From: Stachybotrys elegans
Taxonomy: Eukaryota > Ascomycota > Sordariomycetes > Hypocreales > Stachybotryaceae
Direction: 5' to 3'
DNA length: 64,000 nt
Assembly: GCA_020746835.1 (NCBI GenBank)
Contig: JAGPNK010000005.1
Span: forward strand, 1,488,001 to 1,552,000
The notes beneath the pieces are model-generated. The model worked only from the letters and a program-made list of their open reading frames with translations. It was not told where the DNA came from and did not search any database. Positions 36,758 to 48,373 of the stretch are shown piece by piece. The translations under genes were made by a program, and so were the position numbers. Every line of letters starts with the position of its first letter. Positions within the stretch are counted from its first letter, which is position 1.

Positions 36758-36985
36758 ATGCGGTACACAAAGGAGGATGTGGAAGCGGCCTTGGCCCTGC
36801 TAGATTTATGCTATGTAGCATATCGCATCGTGGCTGACACCATCAATCAAGCGGCTGTCGGGGACGACCCGAAGGTGCACGTTGAAGAAGACTCGGACGA
36901 CTCGGGTGATTCCCTCGACTACTGGGTCAGGCTTCACCGTGTCAGAAACCAACCGAAATACCGACTCTGGAACGATAGCCTATGA
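36758..36985 (+). CDS. Small hypothetical protein, 5' end uncertain
   Basis: The ATG-initiated frame has 75 codons with an amphipathic segment (TKEDVEAALALLDLCYVAYR) and an acidic Asp/Ser stretch before a Trp/Arg-rich end. The same frame is open, without an ATG, back to about 36617 and reads as plausible protein (WEQRLEPSHDSWFF and on). The true gene may therefore start in an upstream exon, with GAGCAG at 36665-36670 a possible acceptor. I recognise no family. It could be a genuine small gene, or a remnant. Confidence 0.35.
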   Translation: MRYTKEDVEAALALLDLCYVAYRIVADTINQAAVGDDPKVHVEEDSDDSGDSLDYWVRLHRVRNQPKYRLWNDSL

Positions 36986-37353
36986 GGTCACGCAGGACAA
37001 TACCCTTAATGCCATGGCGGGTGATTTTTAACATGCGGATGATGGTGTATAAATGGGGCGGCTGCACCCGAGGATCAATCAGCATGCTATGTTTATCAAG
37101 CAGGATCCAGATATTATTTCAAGGGCGCGGCATCTAATGTAAATTGACTCTAGGGGCCATCGGGAGAGGTCATGGGCACAGTGTGCCTCGTGAGCGTGGA
37201 AACAAAGCGAGTACCTCGTCAGGTTCAACATGGAAGCCTTCCATTCCTTTGTCAAATGTATAGCAGCAGCCTGTAACTATTCCTTTTCTGTAGCTTATAA
37301 TTCTCTGATGTCTCTAACTAGTTTAAAAAGTAGGCATGCTGTATATAAGCCTT

Positions 37354-37554
37354 TCAGGTGATATACGCCTCGATTAGGAACTCATGATTTGGCATCCAAT
37401 ACTTGCCCGAATGCGTCTTACCATGTCCATCACAGACTTTGCCTCCTCGACTTATATCCGAAGCCGTCTTGAATAGCCAGTGCCAGATGTACATATCTCC
37501 CAGTCTCAGAGCGTGGGGGTGGACTGGTTTGGCACTCTTATATCTCTTATACAT
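37354..37554 (-). CDS. Small hypothetical ORF
   Basis: This 66-codon ATG-initiated frame has protein-like composition (LRLGDMYIWHWLFKTASDIS near the middle, then a His/Gly/Lys-rich end). It contains a GTAAGA that could serve as a donor. There is no recognised family or supporting context. It may be a gene fragment or chance. Confidence 0.22.
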   Translation of the reverse strand: MYKRYKSAKPVHPHALRLGDMYIWHWLFKTASDISRGGKVCDGHGKTHSGKYWMPNHEFLIEAYIT

Positions 37555-38442
37555 CTTCTACCCGCTACCGCCGCCACAGCCCACACATTGTTCTGTCTCC
37601 GGCCAACAGGTAACGATCTCTTCATTGTTTGACTCTCTTTCTTGGTCGTGTGGGCAGCAGGGCAGCCATCATTATTCTCGCATACCATTGTTCTTTTTTC
37701 CTCACTGCACAGAGCTACTCTGTCCTACATCTTCTACAACATCGAACTGGCAAAATTGGTAGGATACTGGAACATCAGCCTAATTCAACATTGATTTGCG
37801 CATCACTTCATCCATCTCAGCTTTGCGGCAAACGAGATCGCCGACAGCCACCACTGTTCTTGAGGGTCTCGGCTCCAGCAACAAGAGACCGGAGAGGGTG
37901 TGGAGGACAGTGGGGGGTTTTTGGATAAGAATATGACCGAGATGCATGACGTAGCTTAGACAACACCCCCACGGCAATGGTCCAAATGTGCCTCAAAGTG
38001 CGGCAGCTCAATGGGCGTGTCGGTCGCCAGGAATTAGCATCCGCAAACGACTCCAAAACCACAACGGCGTTGAAGGCTCCGGCTTGCCGCATGTGCGCGT
38101 CTGTCGAATCGCTCCGACAAGACGACACGCATGATTGGAACGCAGCACCCACCAGAAGCCCCCCTCCAACCCCATCAGAGAGCCGTCAAAGCATCAGTAA
38201 AAGAAAATGTCATGATGGCGAGTGAGGTGTTTGGAGGGGTTCGGTTCGGGGGACCTCCCCTGGCGTGCGCAGTGTTTTACCGTCATCTGCTGCCCCTCAT
38301 TTATCTCGCATCGAGTTAGAGCTGCCCCAGCCTGCCTCTTCAATTCTCAATCATACATCGAGACAGCTTCCGTCTCACGGCTTTTCCTGTTCCCGTTCGC
38401 ACCTCTCATCTGCTGAAACGAACGTCTCTGCTCACCGCAGCC

Positions 38443-39801
38443 ATGTCCTCGGAACCGTTTACCATCAAATGGGGGATCCTCGCGACGGGAGGCATCGCCA
38501 AAAGTGAGTGTGAACCCTCCTCGCCTTTGTCTCGGATCCTGTCAGTCCATCTCACCATTGTGTAGCTTTCTGCAAGGACCTCCTCACAGACCCAGCCTCG
38601 CGCGGCGTGTCTGACGTCCGCCATGAGATTGTCGCCGTGGCGTCGTCGAGCTCGGCCGACCGCGCCGCCGGCTTCATCAAGGACATTGACGGCCCCGCGT
38701 CGGCCAAGACGTACGGCTCCTACGCTGAACTCGTGGCCGACGCCAACGTCGACATCATCTACGTTGCTACCCCCCACAGCCACCATTTCCAGAACACCAT
38801 GCTCTGCCTTGAGGCCGGCAAGAATGTCCTCTGCGAGAAGGCCTTTACCGTCACTGCCACCCAGGCCAAGAAGCTCGTCGAAACGGCCAAGGCCAAGAAT
38901 CTCTTCCTCATGGAGGCTGTATGGACGCGCTACTTTCCCCTGAGCATCAAGATTCGCGAGTTGATCCAGTCTGGCGCCATTGGCAATGTCTACAGAACTA
39001 CGGGTGAGTACCTGGCTGGCCCTTACCCATGACCTTGCACTGGGTTGTATATGTCAATGGTGAAACAAGGCATACCTATATGCATGCACGTTCCTTGCTA
39101 ACCACCACCTACTCGTCGCAGCGGATCTATCACTCAACAAAAACGCAGACAATGGAAGTCTGAGCTTTGACGACACCAACCGTATGGTCAACGTGGATTT
39201 GGCGGGCGGCGCCTTGCTCGATCTGGGCATCTATTCGTTGACCTGGGTCTTCCAGACGCTGTACCACACCCAGCCCGAGGCGGTCAAGGAGGCTCCCCAG
39301 GTCGTCGCTTCCATAAACACCTACACAACGGGCGCCGACGAGCAGACTGCCGTCATCTGCCGATTTCCAGGCCACAAGCGCATGGGCATCGCCACGACGA
39401 GTTTGAGAGTAGGCACCGACCCAGACGGCCACCAGAGCGGCGGCCCAGCCATCCGCATCCAGGGTTCCAAGGGCGAGATCCAGGTTATGCATCCTGCCTA
39501 TCAACCGCGCCAGTACAAGGTGGTCAAGGCGGACGGAGGCGGTACCGTCGAGGTGGTAGACTGCCCCATCCCCAAGGATCCCAAGCGTGATTGGGGTCAC
39601 GGCATGTTCTGGGAAGCCGATGAGTGCGCGCGGTGCCTGAGGGACGGCAAGAAGGAGAGCGCCTCGATGCCCTGGAGCGAGAGCATCGTCATCATGGAGA
39701 CGATGGAGGCCGCACTTACACAGGGAGGCATCAAGTATCCCGAGGTCATCACCTCGGACAGCTATGACGCCAACAGCCCTCTCAACACGGGCAACAAGTA
39801 A
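38443..39801 (+). CDS. Gfo/Idh/MocA NAD(P)-dependent oxidoreductase
   Basis: Three exons, 38443-38503, 38566-39003 and 39122-39801, give 392 residues. The N-terminal Rossmann fold starts with WGILATGGIAKTF. ATPHSHHFQNT and the catalytic-Lys motif CEKAFT follow, as in dimeric dihydrodiol dehydrogenases and fungal NADP-dependent D-xylose 1-dehydrogenases. MEAVWTRYFP and the C-terminal sheet domain (GGALLDLGIYSLTW) also agree. Likely a soluble sugar or diol dehydrogenase; the substrate cannot be read from the sequence. Intron 2 (118 nt) is longer than intron 1 (62 nt). Confidence 0.9.
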
Positions 39802-42660
39802 ATGAAGCCAGGATGAGCAACGCCCTCTCTGTCATGGGGGGTGACAACGGGAGCGGGGATATCTGCGGCTGAAGTGCTGTAAAATGACACAATCATACGA
39901 AATCCATGTTACCTACCTGCCCCATGTACGGCGATAGGCGTGACCGTTCTCTCATCTCTAGAAGAGCATCTCCGCCAAGATTCGGCACTTGTCCAACCAT
40001 CAATACCATTATCAACACTCTGTCCTGGGGAGATTCGCGTGTGCAACCATGGGCACACGCGCCATGTGACAGTCATTGCATGAGCTGATAGCCTTAGACA
40101 GACGAACCATAGACTGGCGATGTCCGGACCCCAAATTTCGGATATGATCCGAGCGGCAAAGCCGTGCTGGGGGGCTGGCAGGGAGGGCATCGGAGTTTTT
40201 ATGCGCATCCTCTTTGAGGGAGGCAAGCGGGGGGCAGCAGCCTATTTGAGTTTATTCGATTGGGCTCGCAACCTCCTCGATCCTTTCTTCCCTTCTCGGC
40301 GCCCCCCTGCAGCCGCTGGGATCGAATCTCAGGGGTACGAGTCGAGCCCTCTGCCCGGGTACGGTCGCAGCAGGGACGGAATCCTTCCCCTTCCTGGAAA
40401 CAGATGCGCCGCACGTATGACATGGTCTGACGAGAGCGAGCCGTTGCGCTGGCACCGTATGGGAGGAATAGAAGGGGACCAGGGGGGGCGCTGCAAATAG
40501 GCCGGGAGGGAAGGGGGCAAGGCGGCCGCGATGCCATTTTGGTGTCTCTTCCGTCTGTGTGTGTTACCGGCACCCGGAGAGATGGTAATATGTCGTAAGC
40601 ATCGGTGCGAATAGCACGCAACACGTTAGCCAAGGCGTGCTATAGTCCGACACTGCTCGCGCGGGAGTGATGGATGATGGGTGGAACAAAACGAACTGGT
40701 AGATGGGCTCCGCCCGGGAGAGATTTAGTGGGTTTCGACTCGCATGAACAGGTTGGTTCATCTAGGCAAGCTGCATCGAGCAGTAGTGTCCGTCGCGCCG
40801 GGCATGATATTTCAGCTCGGACGCTAATCTCTCCCGCAAACGGGTGGGTGTGCGCGAGTCTGAGTGCGCGAGTACGTGGGTGCGTTGTGGATGGGTTCAC
40901 ATGAATCGCAAGCACAAGTCTGTTTTGGTTGTATGTCCCGGTGTCCTTCTGCACGTGCGTCTATGTGTCCTTGGGCGGCCCTTGTCTGACTCTTATCTGG
41001 AGGCGTGAGGTAGGGGAGAGGGGGGGGGGCGCCGGCTGACGGACGTTGGGGAGATCGCCCATGTTCCCGATTGCTCAACACCCCCCCCTCCCATCGACGG
41101 GGGGTCGCGGCCCGTGGTGCTAGGATACTGCTCGCCGAACCATGATGGGTGTTTCGAACGGGGGAAGGGAACCCCGTGTCCAGGTGTGTAATGCTTTTTT
41201 TCGTCCACGCGACATGATATGCGTCTCTGGCCTTTCAGTCTGTGGCTGCATTTGCGCACTCCTCGTAGAAAGTGCAACGAGGTGGCACCGTGTTCCTCAG
41301 TGGCCTCGGCGGCAGAAGCCACCCGCTCGTGCGTGGTCGGGGCTGTAGAACGGTTGCCTGCCTGGGCGTGATGCAACCTCTAGTGTGCATCGCACGCATG
41401 TACGGTACGGAGCATGTCTGTCTGTCTTGCATGGCGACGGAGACAAGAGGCGTGGGAGGGCTGCACCAGTTCGCCGATCTGGTTTGACCAGGAGGCCGAA
41501 TGACTGCATGTGGAGTGCCCGGGGAGGACAGCCATTGCCAATGTCGACACCTCCGCCCAATCAATCGCCGAGTTTCATGCCGTTGTCGTGATGACGGCTC
41601 CCCATGGTTCCGATCACCACCACCACCTTGGACGTGAGATGAGCAGGTGGGCTGATGTGCACCTTGAGGGCTACCATGTCCCCTTGCCCGTTGTTGATCA
41701 GCACAACGCCCTGCAGCGCAAAGGATCCGTAGTCAGGCCATACACGAGTCAGCTCCTCCTCGCAACTCGAAATAGGGCGGCAGCAAATGACCCAGGGAGG
41801 CGGGTGCGAGGGTAAAGTAGCGGCCGTGCTTCAAATTAGCCAGCCAGCCCCTCTAGTTTCTTGGTTTCTGGTGACGGATTGGAAGGGACAAATTTGGAAA
41901 CGAACCCCCCTTGCTGACGCTCATCGGCACTTGGGAGCAGCCTTTTCCCGATAGATGCCAGGAAGGTGCGACTCCACCACCAGCAACACCATCATTTCAA
42001 AAAGTCGAGCACGCACGACTTAGCGATCCATGACGGCCATGCATGTCAATCTCCCACTGAAACCACGGGCTTGATTTTTTATAATCACCCCTCTCAAAGA
42101 AGGAGCGAGAAAAAAATTTCTCCTGGTCTGCCCCGCGTAAAGTGAGCGGGCGAGATTCGGGCCCCCCGCTACCTACGTCAGGAAAAGAAAAAAAAAAGAA
42201 GAAGAAAAAAGTCCCCCCAAAAAGCAAGATTGCTCACACCGACATTGTGTTTGTAATTATTACCCATCCACGCAGTATCTGCAAACGCTTCCTTTTTCCC
42301 ATCATTCTCTCTGCCCACCGCCTCGCTCGTCCTCATCTCGCACCCCCTTCCCGGACAGGAAAGGGGAGAAGACGGCAGGGGTCTGGCTTGTGTGCGTCTG
42401 TGTGCGTGAAGGTGTGTGAGGTGAGCCTGTGTCGAGGACGTGCGCGAGGGGACAACCAGGCCGAGGATTTGTCAAAGGATACCTATCACTGGCGTCCTCC
42501 ACACCAGAAACGAAACACGCCCTGGGAAAGCAAGGGTCGGTTGGCGGGACCACGTAGGAAAGTTACGGAAGACAGAGACACACAGACACACACACAGAGA
42601 GAGAGAGAGAGCGAGAGAGTGTGAGGAACAAAAATAGAGCACCGCAACACCACATACACC
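39802..42660. other. Intergenic, Trm9 promoter and leader
   Basis: About 2.9 kb. It includes a 10-G run (41020-41029), an A-rich tract (42183-42210) and a CA/GA microsatellite just before Trm9. Open frames of up to about 140 codons on both strands overlap each other and show no family resemblance. Confidence 0.6.
42571..42620 (+). repeat. CA/GA microsatellite in the Trm9 leader
   Basis: ACAC then GAGA dinucleotides on the coding strand end about 40 nt before the Trm9 start codon. Confidence 0.85.
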
Positions 42661-43494
42661 ATGGTGGCGGAGGATGGGGAGCAGCGCCATGTGGCCTCGC
42701 ATGAGACCACAGCAGTCACCGCCAGATCAGCAGATGACGCATCCAACCTCGTTGCTGGGGTAGGCCCTGCCGCTGCGGGTGCCAGCAGTCCTCAACAGCA
42801 GCAGCAGCAACAGGAGAAGGAAGAGGAGAATCCGGTCGCATCGTCAGCTGAGGCATACGAGGCTACACACGTGCACGCCGTGTACGAGGCTATTGCGCCA
42901 CACTTCTCCTCGACGCGATACAAGCCCTGGCCTCGCGTCCGGACATTCCTCCTCGACCAGCTGCCCGGCACCATCGGCCTGGACGTCGGCTGCGGCAACG
43001 GCAAGTACCTGCACGTCAACCCGGCCGTCCACCTCTTGGGCTCCGATTACAGCGCCGCCCTCGTCCGCCTCGCCCGTACCGAGCGCGCCGGCGAGGTCCT
43101 CGTCGCCGACGGCCTCCATCTGCCCTACCGCCCTGCCGCCGTCGACTTTGCCATGAGCATCGCCGTCATCCACCACCTGTCCACCAGGCAGCGCCGCTGC
43201 GACGCCATTGCCGCCCTGCTCGACTGCGTTCGCCCAGGCGGTACCGTCCTCGTCTTTGTCTGGGCCCTCGAGCAGGCCTCTAGCCGCAGGGGTTGGGACG
43301 AGAACTCGAGCCAAGATACCATGGTTCCATGGGTCATGAAGACCAAGGGTGAGCCTGACACCACTTTTCAGCGCTACTATCATCTGTATCGCCAAGGCGA
43401 GCTGGAACAAGACGTTGTCGCTGCTCGAGGCCACGTCCTAAGTGCCGGCTATGAGAGAGATAACTGGTGGGTCGTATGTAGCAGAACGTCTTGA
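42661..43494 (+). CDS. TRM9: tRNA wobble-uridine methyltransferase Trm9
   Basis: Single exon, 277 residues. Trm9 with Trm112 methylates the carboxymethyl group on U34 of certain Arg and Glu tRNAs, tuning decoding. The AdoMet site is visible as GLDVGCGNGKYL (about residues 109-120), followed by LLGSDYSAALVRLAR, VADGLHLPYR, and MSIAVIHHLSTRQRR, all typical. The last residues YERDNWWVVCSRTS match the family end. A non-conserved N-terminal extension of about 65 residues carries a run of seven Gln. No intron was found, which is unusual in this window. Confidence 0.93.
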   Translation: MVAEDGEQRHVASHETTAVTARSADDASNLVAGVGPAAAGASSPQQQQQQQEKEEENPVASSAEAYEATHVHAVYEAIAPHFSSTRYKPWPRVRTFLLDQLPGTIGLDVGCGNGKYLHVNPAVHLLGSDYSAALVRLARTERAGEVLVADGLHLPYRPAAVDFAMSIAVIHHLSTRQRRCDAIAALLDCVRPGGTVLVFVWALEQASSRRGWDENSSQDTMVPWVMKTKGEPDTTFQRYYHLYRQGELEQDVVAARGHVLSAGYERDNWWVVCSRTS

Positions 43495-44240
43495 CTCATA
43501 TCCGTACATGCCTTGCCATTCCCAATCTCGTTATTCCGCTTTTGGTCCCTTAGACGGTGAATGTAATTACCAGCAAAATAACCCCCCAAAGGGAGCTCCC
43601 GGGTCTTCGAACAACGCAAGCGGCTTTTTTATTGTCTACTGTCTTCGTAAGTGGTCGGCAAGGGGCCTGGTCCCCCCTAACGCTGTAAAATAATACCGTA
43701 CTTTGTATGTGAATGCAAATCGCACCAAGAACCCACGCCGTTGGAACCCAGAACCCTCAACTCCTTCGCCGGCAGGAGGACCATCCTCCTATCCCGTCTT
43801 CATGCTCTTTTCTATAGGATCCAGCCCAAAAGCCCCATGCATGCGTCCACCTCTGCCGGAATGTCCATCTCCCCATACCTATCCCGTCTCCCATCCATCC
43901 AAAGTGTATTAAGACTCCCGTCTCAAACCCGTTGTGCGCCTTCTACCTGTACAAAGTGAAGAAAGAAAAGACACATGAATAAGATAAAAGGAAAAGAGGG
44001 TGCCGAAAAGGGGGCCAGGTTTTCCGTGAGCCCGCTTGTACATATATCTTTATCGCTCGCTGATTAATCATTCCGTCGTGTCGCATCCGTCGTTTCTTTG
44101 TCTATGTGTGATCCTCCAAGTGTATGTCCTAACAAAGCTGGCAATGGCGAACTGGGTTGACTCCATCTCGATCTCAGGTCGGGTGTGCTGTGATTGGCGT
44201 GTCCCAGGTGAGTCGCCAAGCGTTTGGTTTCCTTGTCCCT
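43495..44240. other. Convergent 3' region, Trm9 / Myb gene
   Basis: This 746-nt spacer lies between two convergent genes. No further feature was seen. Confidence 0.6.
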
Positions 44241-45581
44241 TTATTCCATTCGTCGTTTGTGGGCTGTCTCGTGTTGTCCTAGGGTCGGGCTACCTCGTCT
44301 CTTCGCTCTAGTGGGCTCGACACCAGCATAGCCCATCGGCGGAGGGAATATGGGCGCTGGGTTCATCACCATGCCGCCCGGTGCAGCAGGAGGCGTGTTG
44401 TAGGGGCTGACTCCCGTAGTCAATTCGGCCACTCCCGGAAGCAAGCCCGCATTCCGTGGCTGTGGTTGGCTGTGTATCGGAGGAAGGCCAGGTCCGGGAC
44501 TGTAGTAGCTTTCGTTCATCTCTTGCTTAATGGTCATGGGCATCTCCTGCTTCATAATCATGGGTGCGCCGGGGTGAGGAGGTGGCAAGGTATCACGCCG
44601 AGCGGGTGCCACACGGCCAGGACCTGGAGCGACAGGCTGCGATCCAGTGTAGATGTTGTGCGGAGATCGAGATGCGAGGTCCCTTGGGGCGCCTCCCTGG
44701 GATTGAGAATGTGCGTGGCCGCGGGGCGAGCCGTGTCGGGTTTCAACGTTGACAGCGGCTAAAGAAAACGGGGTTACTCCAGCTCTGCGAGCCATGTCTG
44801 CTTCTCCGAGCTGCCAGTGCATGGCTTCAGCTGCCCTCCAGGGAACCGAGAGCTCATCAGCAACCTTGGCCCACATCTCTGCTTTGAACCTGAGTCCCTG
44901 TTAGCATACCGGTGCCTTTGGCATAGCAGTCGCTGTCTGCAGCAAGGAAGAGGCAAAAGTGTCGGAAAGAATCGTACCTTTCATATAGTCTGGCAAGCTT
45001 ATTCTTGCGTTCTTCATCCCACTCGCTTCTTCGCTCGAGATAGTTCTGGTAATGTAAACGGCAGCTTATGGCACTGCGTCCTGGGAGTCGTTTCGAGATG
45101 TCCTCCCATTTCATACCACTACCCCTGAGTTCGATGATGAGAGCATCCTCTTCCTGCGACCACTTGCTCTGCTTCTTGACTGGCTGGTCGGTTCCACGTG
45201 GTGGCATGTTGCGCCGTCCGCCGGTCATGGGTGCCGAAGGTCCAGCCACTGCCGCATGCGAGAACGTTCGTCCTAGAGGAGCTTGGGAGGCTGGGTTGGG
45301 GGTAAAAGCAGGTCGAAGTTCGCGATGGTGGTGACCAGGGGACTCATTTGAGTCGGATCGTTTGAGGAGGGCGGCTATATCCACGTTTGCAGTTGTTCCC
45401 CCAGGATAATAACCAGTTCGGGTCCCGTTAGTACTACCGCACGAGCCTGACAGCAGCTCGTAGCCGCTCCTAGACGCTGGGGGGGATGGGGACTCTGCCT
45501 TCAAGAGGCAGAGCGAGGTCTGGCTCTTTACTTGAGCCACCTTGACAACAGAAGGGCCTGTTGTAGTCTTAATCCGCGGTA
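44241..45581 (-). CDS. Myb-type DNA-binding regulator, 5' end incomplete
   Basis: Exon 44978-45581 (upper limit approximate) joins 44241-44889 by an 88-nt intron (GTACGA...CTCAG) at LYER/FKAEMW. The Myb/SANT domain SKWSQEEDALIIELRGSGMK continues through WEDISKRLPGRSAISCR and LHYQNYLERRSEW. A second conserved block, ELSVPWRAAEAMHWQLGEAD, follows. This arrangement resembles the conserved single-Myb regulator known as MybA in Aspergillus (conidial development), from memory. The tail is Pro-rich, with two KQEM sumoylation-like sites. No ATG opens the long frame: it runs back without stop to 45597. CAG at 45582-45584 could be an acceptor for a missing first exon. The first internal ATG (45228) would drop a conserved-looking region (VDIAALLKRSDSNESP). 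Confidence 0.8.
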
Positions 45582-45650
45582 CTGGACAGTACGCGTATCA
45601 AGACTCAGGGCGACTGGTGTGTTCCAATGGAGAGGCTAAAGCCAACGCTC

Positions 45651-45674
45651 GAGTGAGTGAGTGAGTGAGAGAGA
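45651..45674 (-). repeat. TCAC tetranucleotide run upstream of the Myb gene
   Basis: GTGA repeats on the plus strand read as TCAC in the Myb gene direction. Confidence 0.8.
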
Positions 45675-46130
45675 CAGGGCGGGACGAGGATGGACCGCGA
45701 TCGTCAGAGGTTTGCAGAGTGTGCTCCGAAGAATGTATGTAGGTGTGAGACCAAGGATTATGTATAAGTATCGTCAGAGTCTAGTAGGCGCCAGTGTGAT
45801 GGTTAATCAATGTATTAAGGATGATCAGACTGGTGTCGAAAGAGTGGCGAATGTAGGAAGTGAAGAAGAAGAGACTTGTCTCAGGCGAGCCACAACGACA
45901 AGAAGGATAGGAGTGCGTGGCTGCTCGCGTGTTTATGAATGTCTGGACACTGACATGATTGGTCCTGCTGCAGGATCCGCCAACCAATGGGCGGAAATAT
46001 AAGGAGCTGGCGAGGCGGCGTACAGGGAGGCAGTGAGTGACTACGTCAAACAAACTGGATATCCAGCTATTGGGTCGGGCTGGCGGGCATAGAGATCTGG
46101 TCCCAGCGGAGGATAGCTTGTGACGGCTCA

Positions 46131-46147
46131 GGGGGGGGGAGGGGGGT
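46131..46147 (+). repeat. G-run (G9-A-G6)
   Basis: Near-continuous G tract upstream of the Myb gene. Confidence 0.85.
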
Positions 46148-47049
46148 GGAAAGGGGAAGTCTGCCGGGACAGGGACAGGCCGCCTTAAAAGCAACGTCGG
46201 TATTCTGCTTGGCACAGCCAGGGCTGCGGGGGGGATGGAGGGGAGAAGAAACAAAGGAAAGGGTCTAAAAGAAGGAAACTAGTGTAGGGAAGGCGGCGGG
46301 AGAAGCGAAGAACGAAGCCAGAGGGCACGGTTTTTTTTTTTTGCTAGGGCCAGCTCTGACAGATTAGAGAAACGAAGGGGGGACAATGGGGTGGAGAATT
46401 AGAAGAGGAAGGGGAGGCAGGAAAGGCAAATCGCAAGGGGGTTTGCTTATAAGATCAAACTTCAGTCATAGCATCCGTGTTAAGAGATGCTCTGTTCTGG
46501 GGCTGTTCCATGCTACTCCATTCTCCGTGTTCTGTGATGGGCACCCAGCCAGGAAACATGAGAGCCGGCGGGTGGACGCAGCCATACATGTCAAGGAGCT
46601 TGGGGGGTGTGAGACGTACGTCTGGGTGTGTGAGTTGTCAGTGGTGTCGACTTGAGTCTTGGGGCTTGGGGTGGGCTGGGCGTGGATCAGGTGGAGCTGG
46701 TCTATTCTGGTGAGAGAAATGGGGAGGGCGAGCCACCCACAGCCAGCCCGCCGGTCAGTTGGCCAGCTAGTCGGAGTCGTCTATGCGACGTGGATGCCCT
46801 GTCGTGCCTTGACCTGCCCTGCCCTGCCTACACCCTGCGGCCCCTGCCCCATGTCTAGCTGGTACCTTGCGTAGATTTGTGGCAGCATCTTCGTTTCGAC
46901 GTGTGAATGGGTATGGCAACGGTAGGGGATGTGTGATGCAACGGCGGATCGCGAGCCCACGACTGGCGCTGGGCTCTGCAAGCGCCGGCATCCACTTGGG
47001 CCCAGAGCCTCCTCTCCCGCTATAAATCCGAAATGGTCTTGTTTTTCTG

Positions 47050-47096
47050 TGCTGCTGTTGCCGTTGCTGTTGCTGCTGTTGTTGTTGTTGCTGCTG
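47050..47096 (+). repeat. CTG/TTG trinucleotide run
   Basis: Imperfect GTT/GCT trinucleotide repeat in the gene-poor interval. It lies in an open minus-strand frame (Ser/Asn-rich) without a convincing gene. Confidence 0.8.
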
Positions 47097-47723
47097 GGGA
47101 CACTATTTGATGGACAGGTCATGTCGCATAAGCTAAGCCGTCGGACGGGTACAACCTGTCAGACGCTGCTGTCTGCATGCCTGCCCTTACACATAGATAG
47201 ACCTGGCTAGGTACGATTCAGTCGCCGAGCTGGGTGCCAACCGTGAACCTCAGCACGGTCTGGCTCTGGGGAAGAGATAAATGATGTCGTCGCTGCAGGC
47301 CCAAGGCGGTGGGTACCCAATGCGAGGCGAGGCCCTGGACCAGACAAGGAAGAGAGTCAGTCGCAATCATCGAGGCCCAGATCAACGCACCCAAGGCGGC
47401 CATCGAGGGGCGGGATGGGAGATGGATGTGAGGTTTAGGTACCCTTCCAAGGCCTAGAGGCAGGCACCAGGACCCATTGGCTGTCGTGCAGTGGCCTCGA
47501 GTAAGGTAGACAAGGTATGTAGGTAAGGAAGAGGTCGATATAGAAGCAGACAGTCGGCGAGTCTGACTACACCCCCACCCCTGGAAGCTGGCCCCTTGCC
47601 CTTCCCTCGCAGCAAATCGAGGTGATCTTCGCATATCGCCCCCAAGCCCCCCGATATCCTCATCTGGGGCGACGCCGACGAGGGTCTGGCAGGCTATCGT
47701 CCAACGCACCAAGGGCTGCGCGC

Positions 47724-47750
47724 CCATCCATCCATCCATCTATCCATCCA
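47724..47750 (+). repeat. CCAT tetranucleotide run
   Basis: About six copies of CCAT with one CTAT variant. Confidence 0.85.
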
Positions 47751-48373
47751 TTACCCTCTATGCAGGCGATACGGGAATCGGATGGTAGGGGCATCGACCA
47801 AGCCAGCACTGCACTGGAAGCCTCCCTTGCAGACTTGTTGGGTCCGCCCCATGAGTCGTGATAGGACCACGGTCGATTGGGGGATGCCTCCATCACGGGG
47901 GACGGGGGGAGCATTGCACGATGATGATTAATTGGTTAATCGATCAAACAATGGCTCGGAAATGCACCAAAGGGCTCCGGAACGGTGTCTGAGCGCGTCA
48001 AGGCGACCATGGGCGTCTGACTTGATTTGATACAGTGACGAGAAGCGGATGAATGCATCGGTCAGGCCGGTTGGCATGACAGCCAAGCAACATACAACAT
48101 GGCCGCAGATCCAGGAAGAAGCAAAGCGGCATCAAGACGCCGACGAGCGCGAGGGAAGACGAAATGCCGCCACAATAAGCAACAAATGAAGAACAAGGGG
48201 GGGTGCAACTTATGGGCAGACCGAGTCACAAATTTAGGATGCTGACGCTCAGCTTGGGCAGATAGCACCGAATCCCTTGGAAGCAAGTGGTGAGCTGAGG
48301 TTTGCTCGCCTAATTCTGTCCCTTGCGTGCACCCATCTCACCTCACCTCACTTCACTTGACCTTACCTTACAT

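Larger units (their letters stand above)
35633..38442. other. Intergenic interval with two doubtful small ORFs
   Basis: This 2.8-kb interval runs from deoxyhypusine synthase to the oxidoreductase. It includes an A-rich run right after the deoxyhypusine synthase stop (35638-35690) and a 12-C run (36570-36581). Two short protein-like frames are listed separately. The last 150 nt are a pyrimidine-rich leader for the oxidoreductase. Confidence 0.6.

Noticed and set aside
40319..40334. Possible tRNA B-box-like string
   Set aside because: It does not match the GGTTCRANYCC consensus and has no cloverleaf around it. No tRNA or 5S gene was found in the window.
46781..47122. Ser/Asn-rich 113-codon frame (-) over the CTG/TTG repeat
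   Set aside because: The Ser/Asn run is produced by the trinucleotide repeat, and the remainder has no recognisable protein character.
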